Positions 1 through 12,500 of a DNA stretch of 64,000 nucleotides are shown here, piece by piece (positions within the stretch are counted from its first letter, which is position 1; every line of letters begins with the position of its first letter). The DNA lies in the NCBI GenBank assembly GCA_947396885.1, contig OX377202.1, positions 63,770,643-63,834,642 on the forward strand, in the 5' to 3' direction. The notes beneath the pieces were generated by a model. That model saw nothing but the letters and a program-made list of their open reading frames with translations. It ran no database searches and had not been told where the DNA came from. The stretch is from Heligmosomoides polygyrus polygyrus. Taxonomy: Eukaryota; Nematoda; Chromadorea; Rhabditida; Heligmosomidae. Made by a program: the position numbers and the translations under genes.

Positions 1-239
1 CTCAGCTAAACCACAATTTTATTAAAAAACCACCAGAATCTTTGAAGTTGTCCGGAAAGTTCCCAGCGTTTTGTGCTACTATTTTTCACTCGTCCATCAT
101 TAAGTCAAAATTCAACTTGCATTGCGCAATAATGCTACTTTCTGCACAGAATTTTTCGCTCTGACTAAATAATTTATGTTTCAACGTTGTTTTACGTTTC
201 TGTTCTTTAAGGGTTGAAGTAATTCCGAGCTGTGTTTTG

Positions 240-1113
240 TTTTAACTTCAAATTGCGACAACCCGCAACCGAGACACTCGGCAAATCAATCAATTGTGGG
301 GGCCTAATAGTGTTGGAGAAAGCACTGCATGTGGTTCAGTAAATTTCGGCCCCGAAATTTCCGTCTCGCAGATGACCCCCGTAGCGGTCAACCTAGAACA
401 ATCCTGGACGACGAGTTGAAGGAATTGGAGGCAGCGAAACAATCCCAAACAGTTCGCGGGATCGCGCAAAAGCTTGACGTCAGTAAAACTGCTCTTGCGG
501 AAGCTTTGAAACGCCTCGGGAGGGTGAAAAAGCTCAAAAAGTGGGTGCGTCACGAGTAGAGTGAGCGGCAAAAATTGTCACGTTTCGAGATTTGTTCTTC
601 TCTACTTTTGTGTAACAAAACTGGCACGGTTTTGGATGGAGTCATCACTTGTGGTGAAAAGTGGATTCTGTATGATAACAGGAAACGTTCCGGACAGTGG
701 TTGGACGCCGACGATCCCTCTACGCATTTTCCAAAGGCGAACCTTCACCAAAAAAGGTAATGGTCACTTTGTGGCGGTTGGTCAGCAGAAGAGGCCCGGT
801 TCTTTTGCACGACAACGCCCGCCCAGACGTTTCACAAACCACTATTCGAAAGCTGAACAAATTAGGGGTTGAAATTCTGCCTCACCCGCCGTATTCTCAA
901 GACTTCTCAACAACCGACTATCACCTTTTCAAACACGTTCAGGATCTTCTCGCTGGCAAAACCTTCACCAGTCAGAGTCAAGGCAAAGCAGCTTTCGTGG
1001 ATTTTGTCGAATCTCGACCACCTAATTTTTCGCTGATGGAATAAGTCGACGTGTCCCGTTGCCAAAAGTGAGCTGATTCGGGCGGTGCTTATTACGACTA
1101 AATCTGATAACAT
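240..1113 (+). mobile_element. Decayed mariner transposon, copy 1
   Basis: This is a mariner (Tc1/mariner superfamily) transposase remnant in several broken frames. The frame at 329-559 carries the N-terminal DNA-binding part, with a helix-turn-helix-like stretch (GIAQKLDVSKTALAEAL). The frame at 575-760 carries the family motif GEKWILYDNRKRSGQWL. The frame at 697-1044 holds the second and third catalytic motifs, HDNARP and HPPYSQDFSTTDYHLF, so the terminal Asp of the DD34D triad is present. About a third of the protein between KKVMVTLW and the HDNARP block is missing, consistent with an internal deletion, and there are frameshifts and stops. It cannot encode active transposase. Ends and TIRs were not identified; boundaries are approximate. 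Confidence 0.85.
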
Positions 1114-1329
1114 TTGAGAAAGTTATGGTAGTTCAAAGTGATGCACTCAAAACGCTGAGAACTTTCCAAACAACTAAATATACATTTTTGCTAACACACA
1201 GATCTAATTCTTTACAATAAACTGAGACCACAGGAATTAACAAAATCAAGGAGGGCACATTCAACATCGGCCAAATTAGTGAATTGTTTCTGACGCAAAT
1301 AAGAATCAAGAGCTTGGAAAAAGTGATAG

Positions 1330-2105
1330 TCAGTGGGGAAGGTCGGCAGAATGTGGTGGGTGATGGAGATCTTCGATACCTAAATGGTTCGCCGAGTGAT
1401 TTGTGAACTGTCTGGCCTTGCTTTGTGCTGCAACAGGAGCGGCCCTCCTCTGTTCACCACTGCCGGCCACAACTTTTGCAACTTCGCATACATTTGGCCT
1501 AAATCACAACAGTAAGACTCTGCTGTGACTGCCTGACCAGATTGCAAAAAGCTGTAATTGATTACACCTTTACAACACCACCACAAAGTAGGCATAACTT
1601 CTTTAGGGTGAAGGTCGAGTTTAGGAAAGGATGTTGGAGGAGCATCCTTACCTACCCAGACAAATCCCGCTTCCTGTTATCCTAAAGGACCCATTTTTCA
1701 TCCACAGTTATAATACGGCTTACAAAAGGCTTATGCGAACTAGCAGGTTGGAGCAAGTGTCGAAACGTGTCAGACGCTGCTCATCGGTCAGCTCATGAGG
1801 CACCCACTTCGACAGCTTCCTCCCCTTTCCGAATATGCCAATTGTCTCGCTACCGCACTGTGATGTACGTCAGAGCCCTCTGCCAACGTATGCGTGTTCG
1901 TCTCCGGATTTGCTTCGACGGCTCTCATCAAAAATTCATCGTCAAGGGACGACCTGCGCCCGCAACCCGGTTTTTCCTCGAGATCAAAATCGCCAGGAGC
2001 GAATTTTCCGAGGCAGAGCCTCACCGTTCGTTCGCAAGGACAGTCCTTCCCAAAAGCGCTGCTAAGGTTGAGGAATGCCTCAGAATGACCAATTTAAATT
2101 CGTAA
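1330..2105 (-). mobile_element. Decayed mariner transposon, copy 2
   Basis: A second mariner remnant on the minus strand. The frame at 2024-1788 reads KFAPGDFDLEEKPGCGRRSS and SLDDEFLMRAVEANPETNTH, the N-terminal DNA-binding region. The frame at 1595-1380 reads LWWCCKGVINYSFL and a degenerate QHKARPDSSQ where HDNARP is expected, so the second catalytic Asp is lost. The two pieces are in different frames. Its sequence is closer to the copy at 50.9 kb than to copy 1. Non-autonomous; the ends are approximate. Confidence 0.8.
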
Positions 2106-2387
2106 GGCATGATGACTCGATAGTCGCGTCAGCTCATCATTTTACGGAGCCCTGGAAGAGGTCGGCTATAAAAATTACAGCGACATCCACATGTTTTTTG
2201 AGAGAGCGGAAAAAAACCTAACGAACGTTATTTGTGGCCTTCCCTGATGTGGTGTGATGTAACGTAAAAAGAAAACTTATTTATTTATAAATAGCTTGAA
2301 AGAGAGGTTGATTTTACGACAGCCTAATAGATTTCTCCGTGTAGCTGGCCGCTTGGGAGTTCGAAGTTGAGGATGATTTGTACTCAC

Positions 2388-2913
2388 TTTGACTGCTAGA
2401 CGTCAATGAGGGGATAACGAGACAGTGTGAGAAGCACGGAGAGGCTGAGCAGCGCAATCCAGTGCCATCACTGAATGATCTGGAGGGGGTGGTGGCGATG
2501 AGCATGACATCAGTGAAGGAGACGAAGCCGCTATGGTGCAAGAAATGGTTTTTGAACGTAGAGGGTGAAACAAGGTGACTTGAGATGCATAGCGCAGTCA
2601 TGCAGCCGTAGTCGTACAATGAGTCGCACGAAGCGCGCAGTTGAGGGGCAAGCTACATGGTGTGATGGAGCACTTGACAGTGGATAAAGGACAAAGGAAA
2701 TTCAATAAAACGAATACGGACATACCTGCCAGTGGCGTCAGCTCCGAGCGTCGTCAGTAGCCGAAGAAAACCAGAGGGGGGAATCGGACGGGAGGCGAGT
2801 GCTCTGCGCTGAGCGTGGCAGTGAACTTCCGCTGAAGGAGGGGCGTCAAGAGCCACGTAAGACACGTCGGAAGCGCTGTGCAGCCACGAAGAAGCATTGG
2901 AGGTGAAAGCCAT
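2388..2913 (-). CDS. Possible two-exon minus-strand gene, unrecognised
   Basis: The minus strand offers an ATG exon (2913-2726) ending at a strong donor (CAG/GTATGT). A second open exon (2578-2388) ends at another strong donor (AAA/GTGAGT). The phases fit: two bases carried from exon 1 plus one from exon 2 give Ser, and the frame stays open through both. The product would be Ser/Thr/Pro-rich with no motif I recognise. The acceptor of exon 2 (CTCAAG) is weak for a nematode, and no further exons were found before the mariner at 2105. The plus strand also has open frames here, so this could be chance. Confidence 0.25.
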
Positions 2914-3510
2914 GGCATACCGGATTCAGATGTGTGATGTGCGTGCACCCTCAAACACCTTGACCCTAGGATCTCACCCCTCCATTGCTGCTTATTCAGC
3001 CGACTATCCTTAATAGTAACCTCTTCGCTGTTGCATTTTGAATTCACAACACCGAAATCAAAATATGTAGGGAACCCAGCAACATTGTGCTAGAGCGAAT
3101 GTCATAGTTATTGGCTTGGCAGAATTAACTAGGCCAGAACTGGAAATTTTGGCATAACCATCTCAACCCGAACTATACCATTTCAGATTCTGAAAAAAAC
3201 CCATAACGCCGAAACCAAAGCCTTAATGAAGTGTTATTATTGCGTCTTGGCCTATGTTGGTATAAGAAACATGCTATGATTTGCTCACAGTGCAACGTAG
3301 GCTAATATGAGAGAGATCTTCGACTAAAACAGTTCGGTGCGACTTGGGCACAGGCGGTGTGCGTGATTAGAGAACGAAACGCGAAAACGTTGCTCACTAC
3401 CTAAGCCGTTGTGCTTCCCTTAGACTTCTACGAATGAGCTTCAAAAGATGCGTAGAATGGTACCTAAAAGTGCCATTCAGAGTCCACCAATCCCGATGCT
3501 TCTTTTTCAG
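2914..3510. other. No gene seen; expected region for 5' exon of the crh-2-like gene
   Basis: No open frame with good splice sites or known repeat was recognised. The crh-2-like gene needs an upstream exon ending in phase 1 to join the acceptor at 3510. None of the donors inspected here (for example GTATAAG near 3259 and GTAGGC near 3296) follows a convincing ATG exon. The first exon may be small, or lie further upstream. Confidence 0.4.
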
Positions 3511-6500
3511 ATTACCACGGTTCAACATCTGGAAGCCCGTCGTCTTCGCTCTCCAGTCCGGATATGAAGGACAACCTGGGAGTTGATCTCTCCTTCTGCA
3601 TACCCTTCAATAACAACTCCCACCATTTTCTCAACAGTCCGACCAGCAGCAATGGGTATGCTTGTTACTGCTGTTTTGCGCACTTTCTTTTTGTTCTCGC
3701 TCACAGTGCAGGGCCGTGGTAGCGCTGTCGAAGCTGTTCGCGCTTCCATTCACGTCGAACCGATGCTCTCGATCCTGATGGCGCTCAAGGCAAAGAAGCC
3801 CTCTATGCCTGTGCGCTCGGTCACTTATCACAGTATCGGACTGGTCTGGGGAGCATGACTTGCTTACCGGTTGGCCACCACAATTTAACGTATAGCCCAA
3901 TTCAATGTATACAATTGCCCCCACGATATCCGGTGTACTTATTCTCCTGTAGACGAGTAAAGGATGGTATTGTCCAGCCTCTGTTGAGGTAAGGAAAATG
4001 GTAGAGGACGGCGTGTTCTACGCGCTCTACTCCTACGACATATGCTGGAGACGATTTTGCCGCGTATTTAGTCTATCTACGACTTGAGGTGGCCAGCCGA
4101 TGGTAACGTCTGCATCCATCCTTCCCAGACGAGTCTGGTACCAATTCACCGGCTCCGGAGGGGCTGAAGGGTTGGTAGGCAGGAGTGCACCTGCCCCTTA
4201 TTGAAATGTGTCACGAATTTCCCTTCAATGCGATGCCGTCGAGCACCTCGCAGACGTATTTTGCACATACAAAAGCTTGACCATGTGATGATAAAGGCGG
4301 CACTGTGAGCTGGCCAAGTAATCTGTCACAAACTACTTGATTACGGATGGTGGAAGGCTCGGTTGACCTGGGTGCGACCCGAAGCTGCACACGAAATCAT
4401 GCCGGCTGCTTCAGCCACGAGACTGAAGAGTCATGTGTGTAAGGGTAAGCGAGTGGCGCTCGTAACGCAATAAGCAGGGAGCTTCATACGCGTGGTATCT
4501 CGAGTCAATTTTGGCCTAGTTCATTCCTTTACTAACCAAGGCTTTCGAACACAAGGTGGTTGCTGAAACTCCTGCAGGCCATATATTAGGCTGAGTCACA
4601 AATTTTGCAACATTATTGTTTTTCCTGGAACTCAAAGTAAACCCACTGAAGTGATATATTCTGTTTGAAAGATTGTTTCCTAATGATCATTTTGAGTTAT
4701 GAGTCCTTAATTTTCCTTGCGTTGTTGAAAACTTTTATTAACTGGAACGATGACCACTCAACGTGAAAAGTGTGTGATTTCATTTTCAATTAGTTCAAGC
4801 TCGGCAGCAATCTAGCGACGGGGTCACGTACATTCCAAAAATCATCGGCAAGTTCGCTTCTAACCGAATAAATTATTGGAGATGGTATAAGAAGTTCCTT
4901 TCCGTCCAGAAGGGCAACTAACACAAACCACGCCCGGGAAGATCAACTGTTGTAAACAAAGGGTGCCTGTGCAAATCCATCAAGTCGAATTCTTCTCAAA
5001 TCACACTAGGACTGACCGCTGATCTCCACGCCTCCCAGTGAATCACCGCTCGTCGGCTGAAGAGGACTGGAAGGTCGTCAAAATCGCTTTCGTCAATGCC
5101 TCATGCTTTGACAGCTCCAGCACCGGTTCATGCAAAGGGACCTGGATCGAATCCTTCCAGCGATGAAAAGCGGACGCTTCTCTACAACTGTAAAGCCGGA
5201 AGCAATAGCTGGAATGCAAGGAGCCTGGGGTTCTGACTTCAAAACGGGAGCTCCACCGAAAGAAGGTCCTGCTGTGCTTTGGTGGATTTTTAGTGGTGCA
5301 GTGCGCCGGGGCTGCTCCACCAAGTCAAACCATCCTCGACGCTCGCTCTTGCCAACAACTCGACTACATCTAGCAAAGTTAGTGAAGAAGGAGGTCGATA
5401 CGAACCAATATTTCTTCCACCAGGGCAAAGGCCGACCCCTTGCGGCACTTCAGATGCTAGCAAAAATAGACGGGCTGGGCTGGATCAAAAGCAAGCAACC
5501 ACCATAGATCTCGGACATTGTGCCGCCTGACTGCATCTACTTTGGTCGATGTATCACTCCTCCGATGGTAGGCGCTTCGCCGAACTCGATGAGGTCACGG
5601 CGGTGGTACACGAATTCTGCAGGTCGAAACCGATCAAATTCTACAGAAATGTAATCCACTGAGTTCACGAAATACTGGTGACTTGGTTCAAGTCAATCAT
5701 TTATCTTTTGTGGTATAATATTATTTCCGCTGGAGGACAAATTTTGTTACAAAATTTATGACTCGACCTTACATATGCAACTGAGTTCCTCGCAGTGTTG
5801 CAAAGAGGTGTACTGTGCGGGATAGTACAAACGCTTTCACTACCAACTTTCTCAACCCTATGTTACCTATTCTCCTCCATATTACATTCATTACCACATG
5901 GTCATTTCCTCGGAGAAGGAGATGAAGGGTAACGAGGCTTTTCGGCAAAAATCCGCTTCTACGAGATATCGTACAACGCGTGACCTTCACAACTGTGGGG
6001 ACAGTTTTCGCCATGCAGTTCTGCTCCCATGATAGCAAGCCCGAACTGCGAGCTGAAGCCTCGACTCTGTCATAGGTGCGCGTTCAGGTTGCAGTTGCTG
6101 AGAATTGTTCTCTAATTGTAAAACGGCACATCAGTTGAGATAACTTGGTGAAGAAAGCTGCGGACGACTACGAAGATCCAAAGTTTTCTATCCAGCCGTG
6201 CTGTTGGGGAGGAGGGAGACGTCAAAAAATTGCAGTTGTGTATTAGTCAAGTATAGGAGTGATCCACAAGACGTAAGCTTCCCCTTGCCACACAAATATG
6301 TCTAAGATTGCCTATTGGCAACGGTCCCTTCAAAGCTTCCTCTCAAATTGCAGGCATGAATTTGGAATGTGTTGAGGGTGCGTGACTTCGGCTTACTGAT
6401 TGCTGGCAACCTATGCTTCACTTCTCATTCCGTGCCTGTGGACAAGGGCACTACACGTACCTACAACCTCTTCAAGGCGCTTATAAGCAAGGACCCACAA

Positions 6501-9500
6501 TTCTCATTAGCGCCTACAAGACGTATAGTTGTCCCACTGTTTAAAGCGGCACTACTGTTTTCAATCCACACCTTAAGAAACACATCGGATGTCGAGAACG
6601 TGTTCAGAACAGCTTCACAAGAAAACTGATGCTGCGCTGTGGTGGCGTCGATTATCGACTTATCCCGAATGGAGGTTCCCGATGCAAACTTAGGATTATC
6701 TAGTCCGGAAAGTAAAAGGAAGAGGAACGACCTCATCGCGTCCTCTAAAATTGTTACTGGAAAGATTGCTCTTAAGCGAGCACAATTCTTCCAGCTTGAA
6801 CCTTACAGAACGAGCGGTGAAATGCATAATATCAGGGGCAGCGTTGCAAGGACACAAGTCAGATCCAAATTTTTCTCCACCAGATTATACTGAACGCTCA
6901 TAGCCGCAATTACTCACTTCCGCTTGCAATGAAACTCAGCGTCTTCAAAATTGCTAATGCATAACAATGCATAAAGCCATCAGCTCAGAGGTTTCCTAGG
7001 TATAAAGGTCAATCTGCGCCTTCAGCACGCTATTCTTAACGATTTGATGTTGTTTGGTTGGTTTTCTTCTCAATCGTTTCTGTTGATGTTTTCTTTTCCT
7101 TCACTTCTACTGCGTTTTCCTTTCGTTTTTGTTTTCTCTTCACTACCGCTCTTTGTCCTTAGGGGATATTAGCTATTTCCTGCTACTTACTAGGACAACT
7201 AGCTGTTTTAAACGCAATTTCCGTGCATCCTTGAACAAGTAAATAAATAAATAAACAAATAAATAGATGAGCAGCGAAGGTCCTATTCTTTCAAGAATGT
7301 CTACAAGGATTTGGACGGCAGAATGGACCCGAAACCGTTCCGTTTATCGTGACAGTGTTGTCCTCACTGTGCAGCTTCGTTGGGACCTCCCTCACGTGAA
7401 GGATCCAGAATATTAGTTGGTGTAGACGTGATCAGTGCGTTGGAAGCAATTAGTCTTCGCACCATATGAAGATGAAGCTGCTTCTGACTGCCTTATGTTT
7501 CTAGGAGTCGAGCTCTTAATAAGCTACTGTTTACCTAGTTCAAGTATCGAGTAGCAACAGCTCGTATTTGGAACCAATTCGGCTCTGAAAGGGATGTCGG
7601 CTGGCGCAGTGTAAGTGGTAGACCTCATCAAACTTCGTTTCTAGAAGTCCGTTTGGACAGATGATGTCGACTGGCGCACAACAACACAGTCCACTCCCTC
7701 CAGTCAGCCATTTTTCACATCAGATAATCCCTCATCAGGTACAGAAGGCAGAGGATTGTTGCGAACGTCCTCAGAACTTAAACTAGACGTGTTTAGCATC
7801 AGGATGCGCGCAATCAGCAGCTGCATAACGCCACTGCGATTCACCATGGTCAGAATGCTATGGTGTCCTTCAACGAAGTGCCTCCTCAAGAGACGATAAC
7901 ATTTTTTGATGGTTCGGACTTCTCTCACAGTTATATCTCTTTTACACTGTGCGAACTCGTGTTTCATCGATCAGTCCCAACATCGGAACAACCTTTTCAG
8001 CCATCGAGGACCGAACCCCGTCACCTCCGACGTCAGAGCGCAGCTCTCCGGCCAGTGGAATGAGCGTGAACAATGTGGTTTACGGTGCATGTGCCGGACC
8101 GCATTTTCAAGGCAACGGTGGTGCGTCGACGAAGATCGCAACTCTCGACCTGTTGTGGCAGTGTGTAGATGTGCTCCTAATGCGCTGTTTGCAGGAGCTC
8201 CCAACGGCCTCACAGCGGCGCAGCAACAGCTGAAATCACGAAGCAAGATGCACGAGATGGCCGTTCGCCAGCGACTCATTACGGATCAGGTAGGTGGCCC
8301 GACGCGAACGCCTCCCTCTTCCGTGCCTCTGATTGATTCCGCCTCTCTCTGCTCTAAAAACACAAGGCTAGCCGACCATATTTGTGGGATGAACGTGGTG
8401 TATCTGCTGGCATCGTGTAGCGTAGTGGTATAGTATGAAATGGCAGCCTTTCTCTCCTTTAAAAAAAATTTTGAACCGTTACTTTTCCTCAAAAATGATA
8501 ATTTTACAAAATTTCAAAGAATTTGTTCACTTATTGGGCAAGTGAATTGAAGCTTCTAACGAATCGTACTAAAATTGTCGTGAACAAAAGAACTATTCTA
8601 ATCTTTTCGACATTTTCTAGTTTAATGCAGAAGAAGCTCATTTTGATTTGGAACAGTTCGCTTTGATTTCAAAAGTCTTGGGCTAGCTTAAAAGAGATTC
8701 CAACTTGACGAGAAAATGGCATGTATTATTAGTTTAAGTGACCGGTTGCCAAGGCTATAAAATCGCTGACAATCAACCACAGTTAAGCCCGTAGAAACAG
8801 CCGATTGGCATTCCTGCATGTCGCGGTGTCCAAGGGATTCTTCTCGGCTCTCATCCCCACCCCATAGTGAAGGAGAGCGTGGCACACGGATTAACTGAAA
8901 TATGTAGTGGTAGCTAGGTAAGTGACGTAACGCTTTCTCGCTCCCATTTTGGGCACTCTTATGTTTGCCACGTATTCAAAACCTGTTTTCCAAAATCTTG
9001 CTGTTCTAGGACCCACGCAGCCAGGGCATGGTGCAGCTTTCCGCCGAAGAAAGGAGAACTCTGGTGCAAGAGGGATATCCGGTAACATCTAAACATTCTT
9101 AGTGAACACAAACTACTTTTGACGTTCTCTTCCCTGTGCTCTATCTCGTCCATTTTAACAAGGTGCTTCTGCATAAAGCCATGGAGAGAAGGTGGTCTCA
9201 AGAAGGTGCTTGAAATGGGAATCGTGCAGAAATCATTTTCATCTCTCACTCATTGAGCTATCGTTCGTTAAGTATCGGATCCCAAGGAAACCTTTTGCCT
9301 AAGTAGATTATCTGTTTCTTTCGAAATAACTGTTTTTAGTGATAAATGTCACCCAATTTTTCAACGGTTGGTTGTTTGCAGGTACCTACTCGGCTTCCTC
9401 TTTCGAAGGCGGAAGAAGAGTCCCTCAAAATTGTCCGAAGGAAGATCAAGAACAAGGTGACTGCAGTGATTCGCTTCACACCATTTTGACGAGAATTCGC

Positions 9501-12500
9501 TCTGTTTTCCCGTCGCTCGTCGATAAATGGTGTTGTACGTGGCTGAATTCATTGTTGTGGACGAGCCAGTGCTCGTACAGCTCGAATTCACACCACCCCC
9601 TATAGCGTTCGTGTTGCAGCTGTCTGCGCAGGAATCCCGTCGCAAGCGCAAGGAGTACATGGACACGCTGGAGTCCCGCTGTCAGGCGTATTTCAACGAG
9701 AACAGTCAACTGAAAAGTGAGTTCGGCTTTACTCCGCTCGCTGTGTGCTTACAAGCACGAGCCACCCGAAACGGCACTTTCATCCGATGACCCTCTCGTA
9801 GCTCAGTGAGCCTCCTTCCTAACAGCATTCACCACTGACGCTAAGAACTCTCTCCTTGGACAGATGCTTACAGTACAGTATGAACATATATTACGGGCGT
9901 TTCAAACTCGCTATATGGCAACATTATTGAAACTTTTTTCTATTTGTGTAAGACCTCTTTTCGAGTTCTGTACACCAGTACGGTCTCCATTAAAGCAGAG
10001 TAAAATCAGCGAAATAGAAAACGGTCAAAGAAGATTTACAGAACTGAGCCCGCATGCCTCGGGGCGCCGGGCGCCCCGCTCGGGGTGTCCCATCACAGGT
10101 CTTGTCCAGCGGATTTGGGGCGCCCAACCCACATGCATATGGTTCCCATCACGCTCAGGAAACTTCCGAGCCGTACGTAGACACGGATTAGCATGTGCAT
10201 TTCTTGGCGGAAATACCACCTCTTCGCTGTCGCTGCTTCATCAGCGTTTGAAGAAAAAAGGTAATAAAGGCATGCAGGGACACAATGGGGTGGGAATTGG
10301 GTTGCAATGCTAGTGTTCTTTTTTATGTTATAGTGACACACCGTTATACTCTCGTTTATTTGTTTGCATGTTTGGCTTTTTACGTATTTTAATTTATTCG
10401 TTGTTTTTTTTTTTGGAAAAATAGTGCTGCAAGCTTAACTAAACTAAGTCGTGTTGAAAAGAATGTGAATTGACGTGAGGAAATTGGAGGAGATGGATTT
10501 ACGGAAATTCGTGAAAGTTCTAGCCTCTTTCAAGGCGGTAGTGGTTCTGGACGCCCCGACCCTAAACTTTTTTTGAATTATGCGTCAAAATCTTTTCACC
10601 ACTTCCTGACAAATCATGGCATCGAAAGGTTTCCGTTTTCAGACCCACAGAAAAACTTGCAAATGACGCTTGTGTTAATTTTCGAATGCGCTTGTAACGC
10701 GCTATTTGGTCTTATGAAAAGCTGGTTGTTGACAGCACAGTATCGCACAATCAAATGCAGCAGGGATAGTGGTGGAAAGCACTACTTTAACACCCTCTAG
10801 TGTGTGAGAAGCACAACAAGAAATGGCGCCTAAAGAACTTACGAAAATCCAAATTTCATGTAACGATCACACTTTAGTACAAAAAACAGGCCAATGGCTC
10901 TCGGCCAACAGGCCACAGAGCGAAAATAGCTCCAAATTATAAAAAATTGAGCTAGATGCTACCTTAATTCACTTCGCAGGCAAAATTCCGAGCGCATCAC
11001 ATGCTTTCGTTCGCTCTCCGCAGCATTCCCCTACCGCGGAGTAGAGGGCCCCCAACCCCGAGGGGGTATCTCCCCGGAGGTGGTCACCGCGGGATTCCAC
11101 CGCCCTTTAAAGTATTCCCCAACGGGAGGCCTCGAGTGAGATATGCATACCGGCCCAGTGTTCACTAGAAATGGTTTATTCGATTACCCTAAAAGATTGG
11201 TACAACTCAGTACTACTTCGTAATCACCAAAACGAATTATTTATTATCAAAATCTTATTCTTAGAATACCTAATGACCACTTCGATATTGACAAAATACG
11301 AACTCTTCGCTTTTTCCTAATTGAAGGGGATTGTCAAAGAGCACAATCTTTGAATTCAACCGCAAAAACCACACTAAAAGGAACTTCAGGAATCTTTTTC
11401 GGCTCGTGTTGTGAAAAACGAGCTTCCGGCATCAACCCTCAACCCTTCGCCAAAAACATTCAACTAGAAGTCAGAAAATTTTCTTAAAGAGAATGGATTT
11501 TAATGAAGTTAACTACAAAACAGTTTTTCTAAAGGAACACAATATTTTTTTTGAATATGTAGTAGCCTTTTCAATGAATGAAATACTAAATCGCTTTAAG
11601 AAATGAGCACTTCCCACATTATGCAAGTCTTTGAAGAAATCTCTTTGCCAATATTCAAAGCCAGCTTTTGCTGTAATCTTTTATGCAGAATCGATTCTGC
11701 ATCACTTTCGGCTTAACAAATGTACTGTTTTGTTCCGCCTTGAACATGAGAATCAAAAGAAGGGGATTGAGGCATGAGAAAACTTCAACTGGTCAGCCTG
11801 CACAAAAGATACAAAAGAGTGCCTACAAATGGAATAGGGGGATAGAACGGGAAACTTTAGGGAGCCACTCCCTATGTGCAGCAGCCGCTTGCGCAGGGAA
11901 TGATGCATTCTCGGATATTAGAGGTTGCTTAGCCCCGACAATTCAACTGCTGAATAGTATATTTTTGGAAAAGTTTTAATACCTCATTCACAACATTGCC
12001 CCAACATGACATAACCCAACAGGAAATATGCACCAATACCGAGACCGACAATATACTACTAGGAGAATCACCACCTTCCTCGTCGTGTACAGCACAAAAA
12101 ATACAGCCGCGGTTTATTCCATATATCAGCATCGCACAACAAGATAGAATATAGGGAGTGAATACTAGATAACATGTCTGTCGCACTTAGGCGGACGCTC
12201 TGAGTCATCGCCCCGACCAACGGCGCGCGGCCGATGACTCATACTGTCTGTCTTCTAGCGTGTACAGCAGGTACAACAGAAATCGTGGTGAGAAAGCGTT
12301 CTTTCAGTTGTTTTATGTTCCGAAGAGGAGTACGCATGGCCTCTAAGCACTTGTAAACAGTACCCTATCACCCGTGTGGTATTCTGTTCTCGACTCTAGA
12401 CTATAGTTATCAGGATTTTGTAGGAGTAGAATCATGATCCATCTGTCATGATTTAGGAAACAAAAATGCTCAGTATAATGAAGAACGATGAGCTCTCCTA

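Larger units (their letters stand above)
3656..7974 (+). other. First identified intron of the crh-2-like gene (4.3 kb)
   Basis: This intron joins phase 2 to phase 2 (AAT GG / T CCC). It contains a decayed mariner near 4.8-5.6 kb and a CR1/jockey-type 3' end at 6.35-7.27 kb. I recognise nothing at 3660-4780, 5640-6340 or 7270-7974. Extra alternative exons cannot be excluded. Confidence 0.6.

Noticed and set aside
4780..5640. Tc1-type transposon
   Set aside because: The first motifs looked Tc1-like, but DEKRTLLYN, KKVLLCF and FHQGKGRP order as in mariner.
7949..8233. Single-exon 94-residue protein
   Set aside because: It is a read-through of the crh-2 exon 7975-8084 into intron; phases and donor at 8085 support the spliced model.
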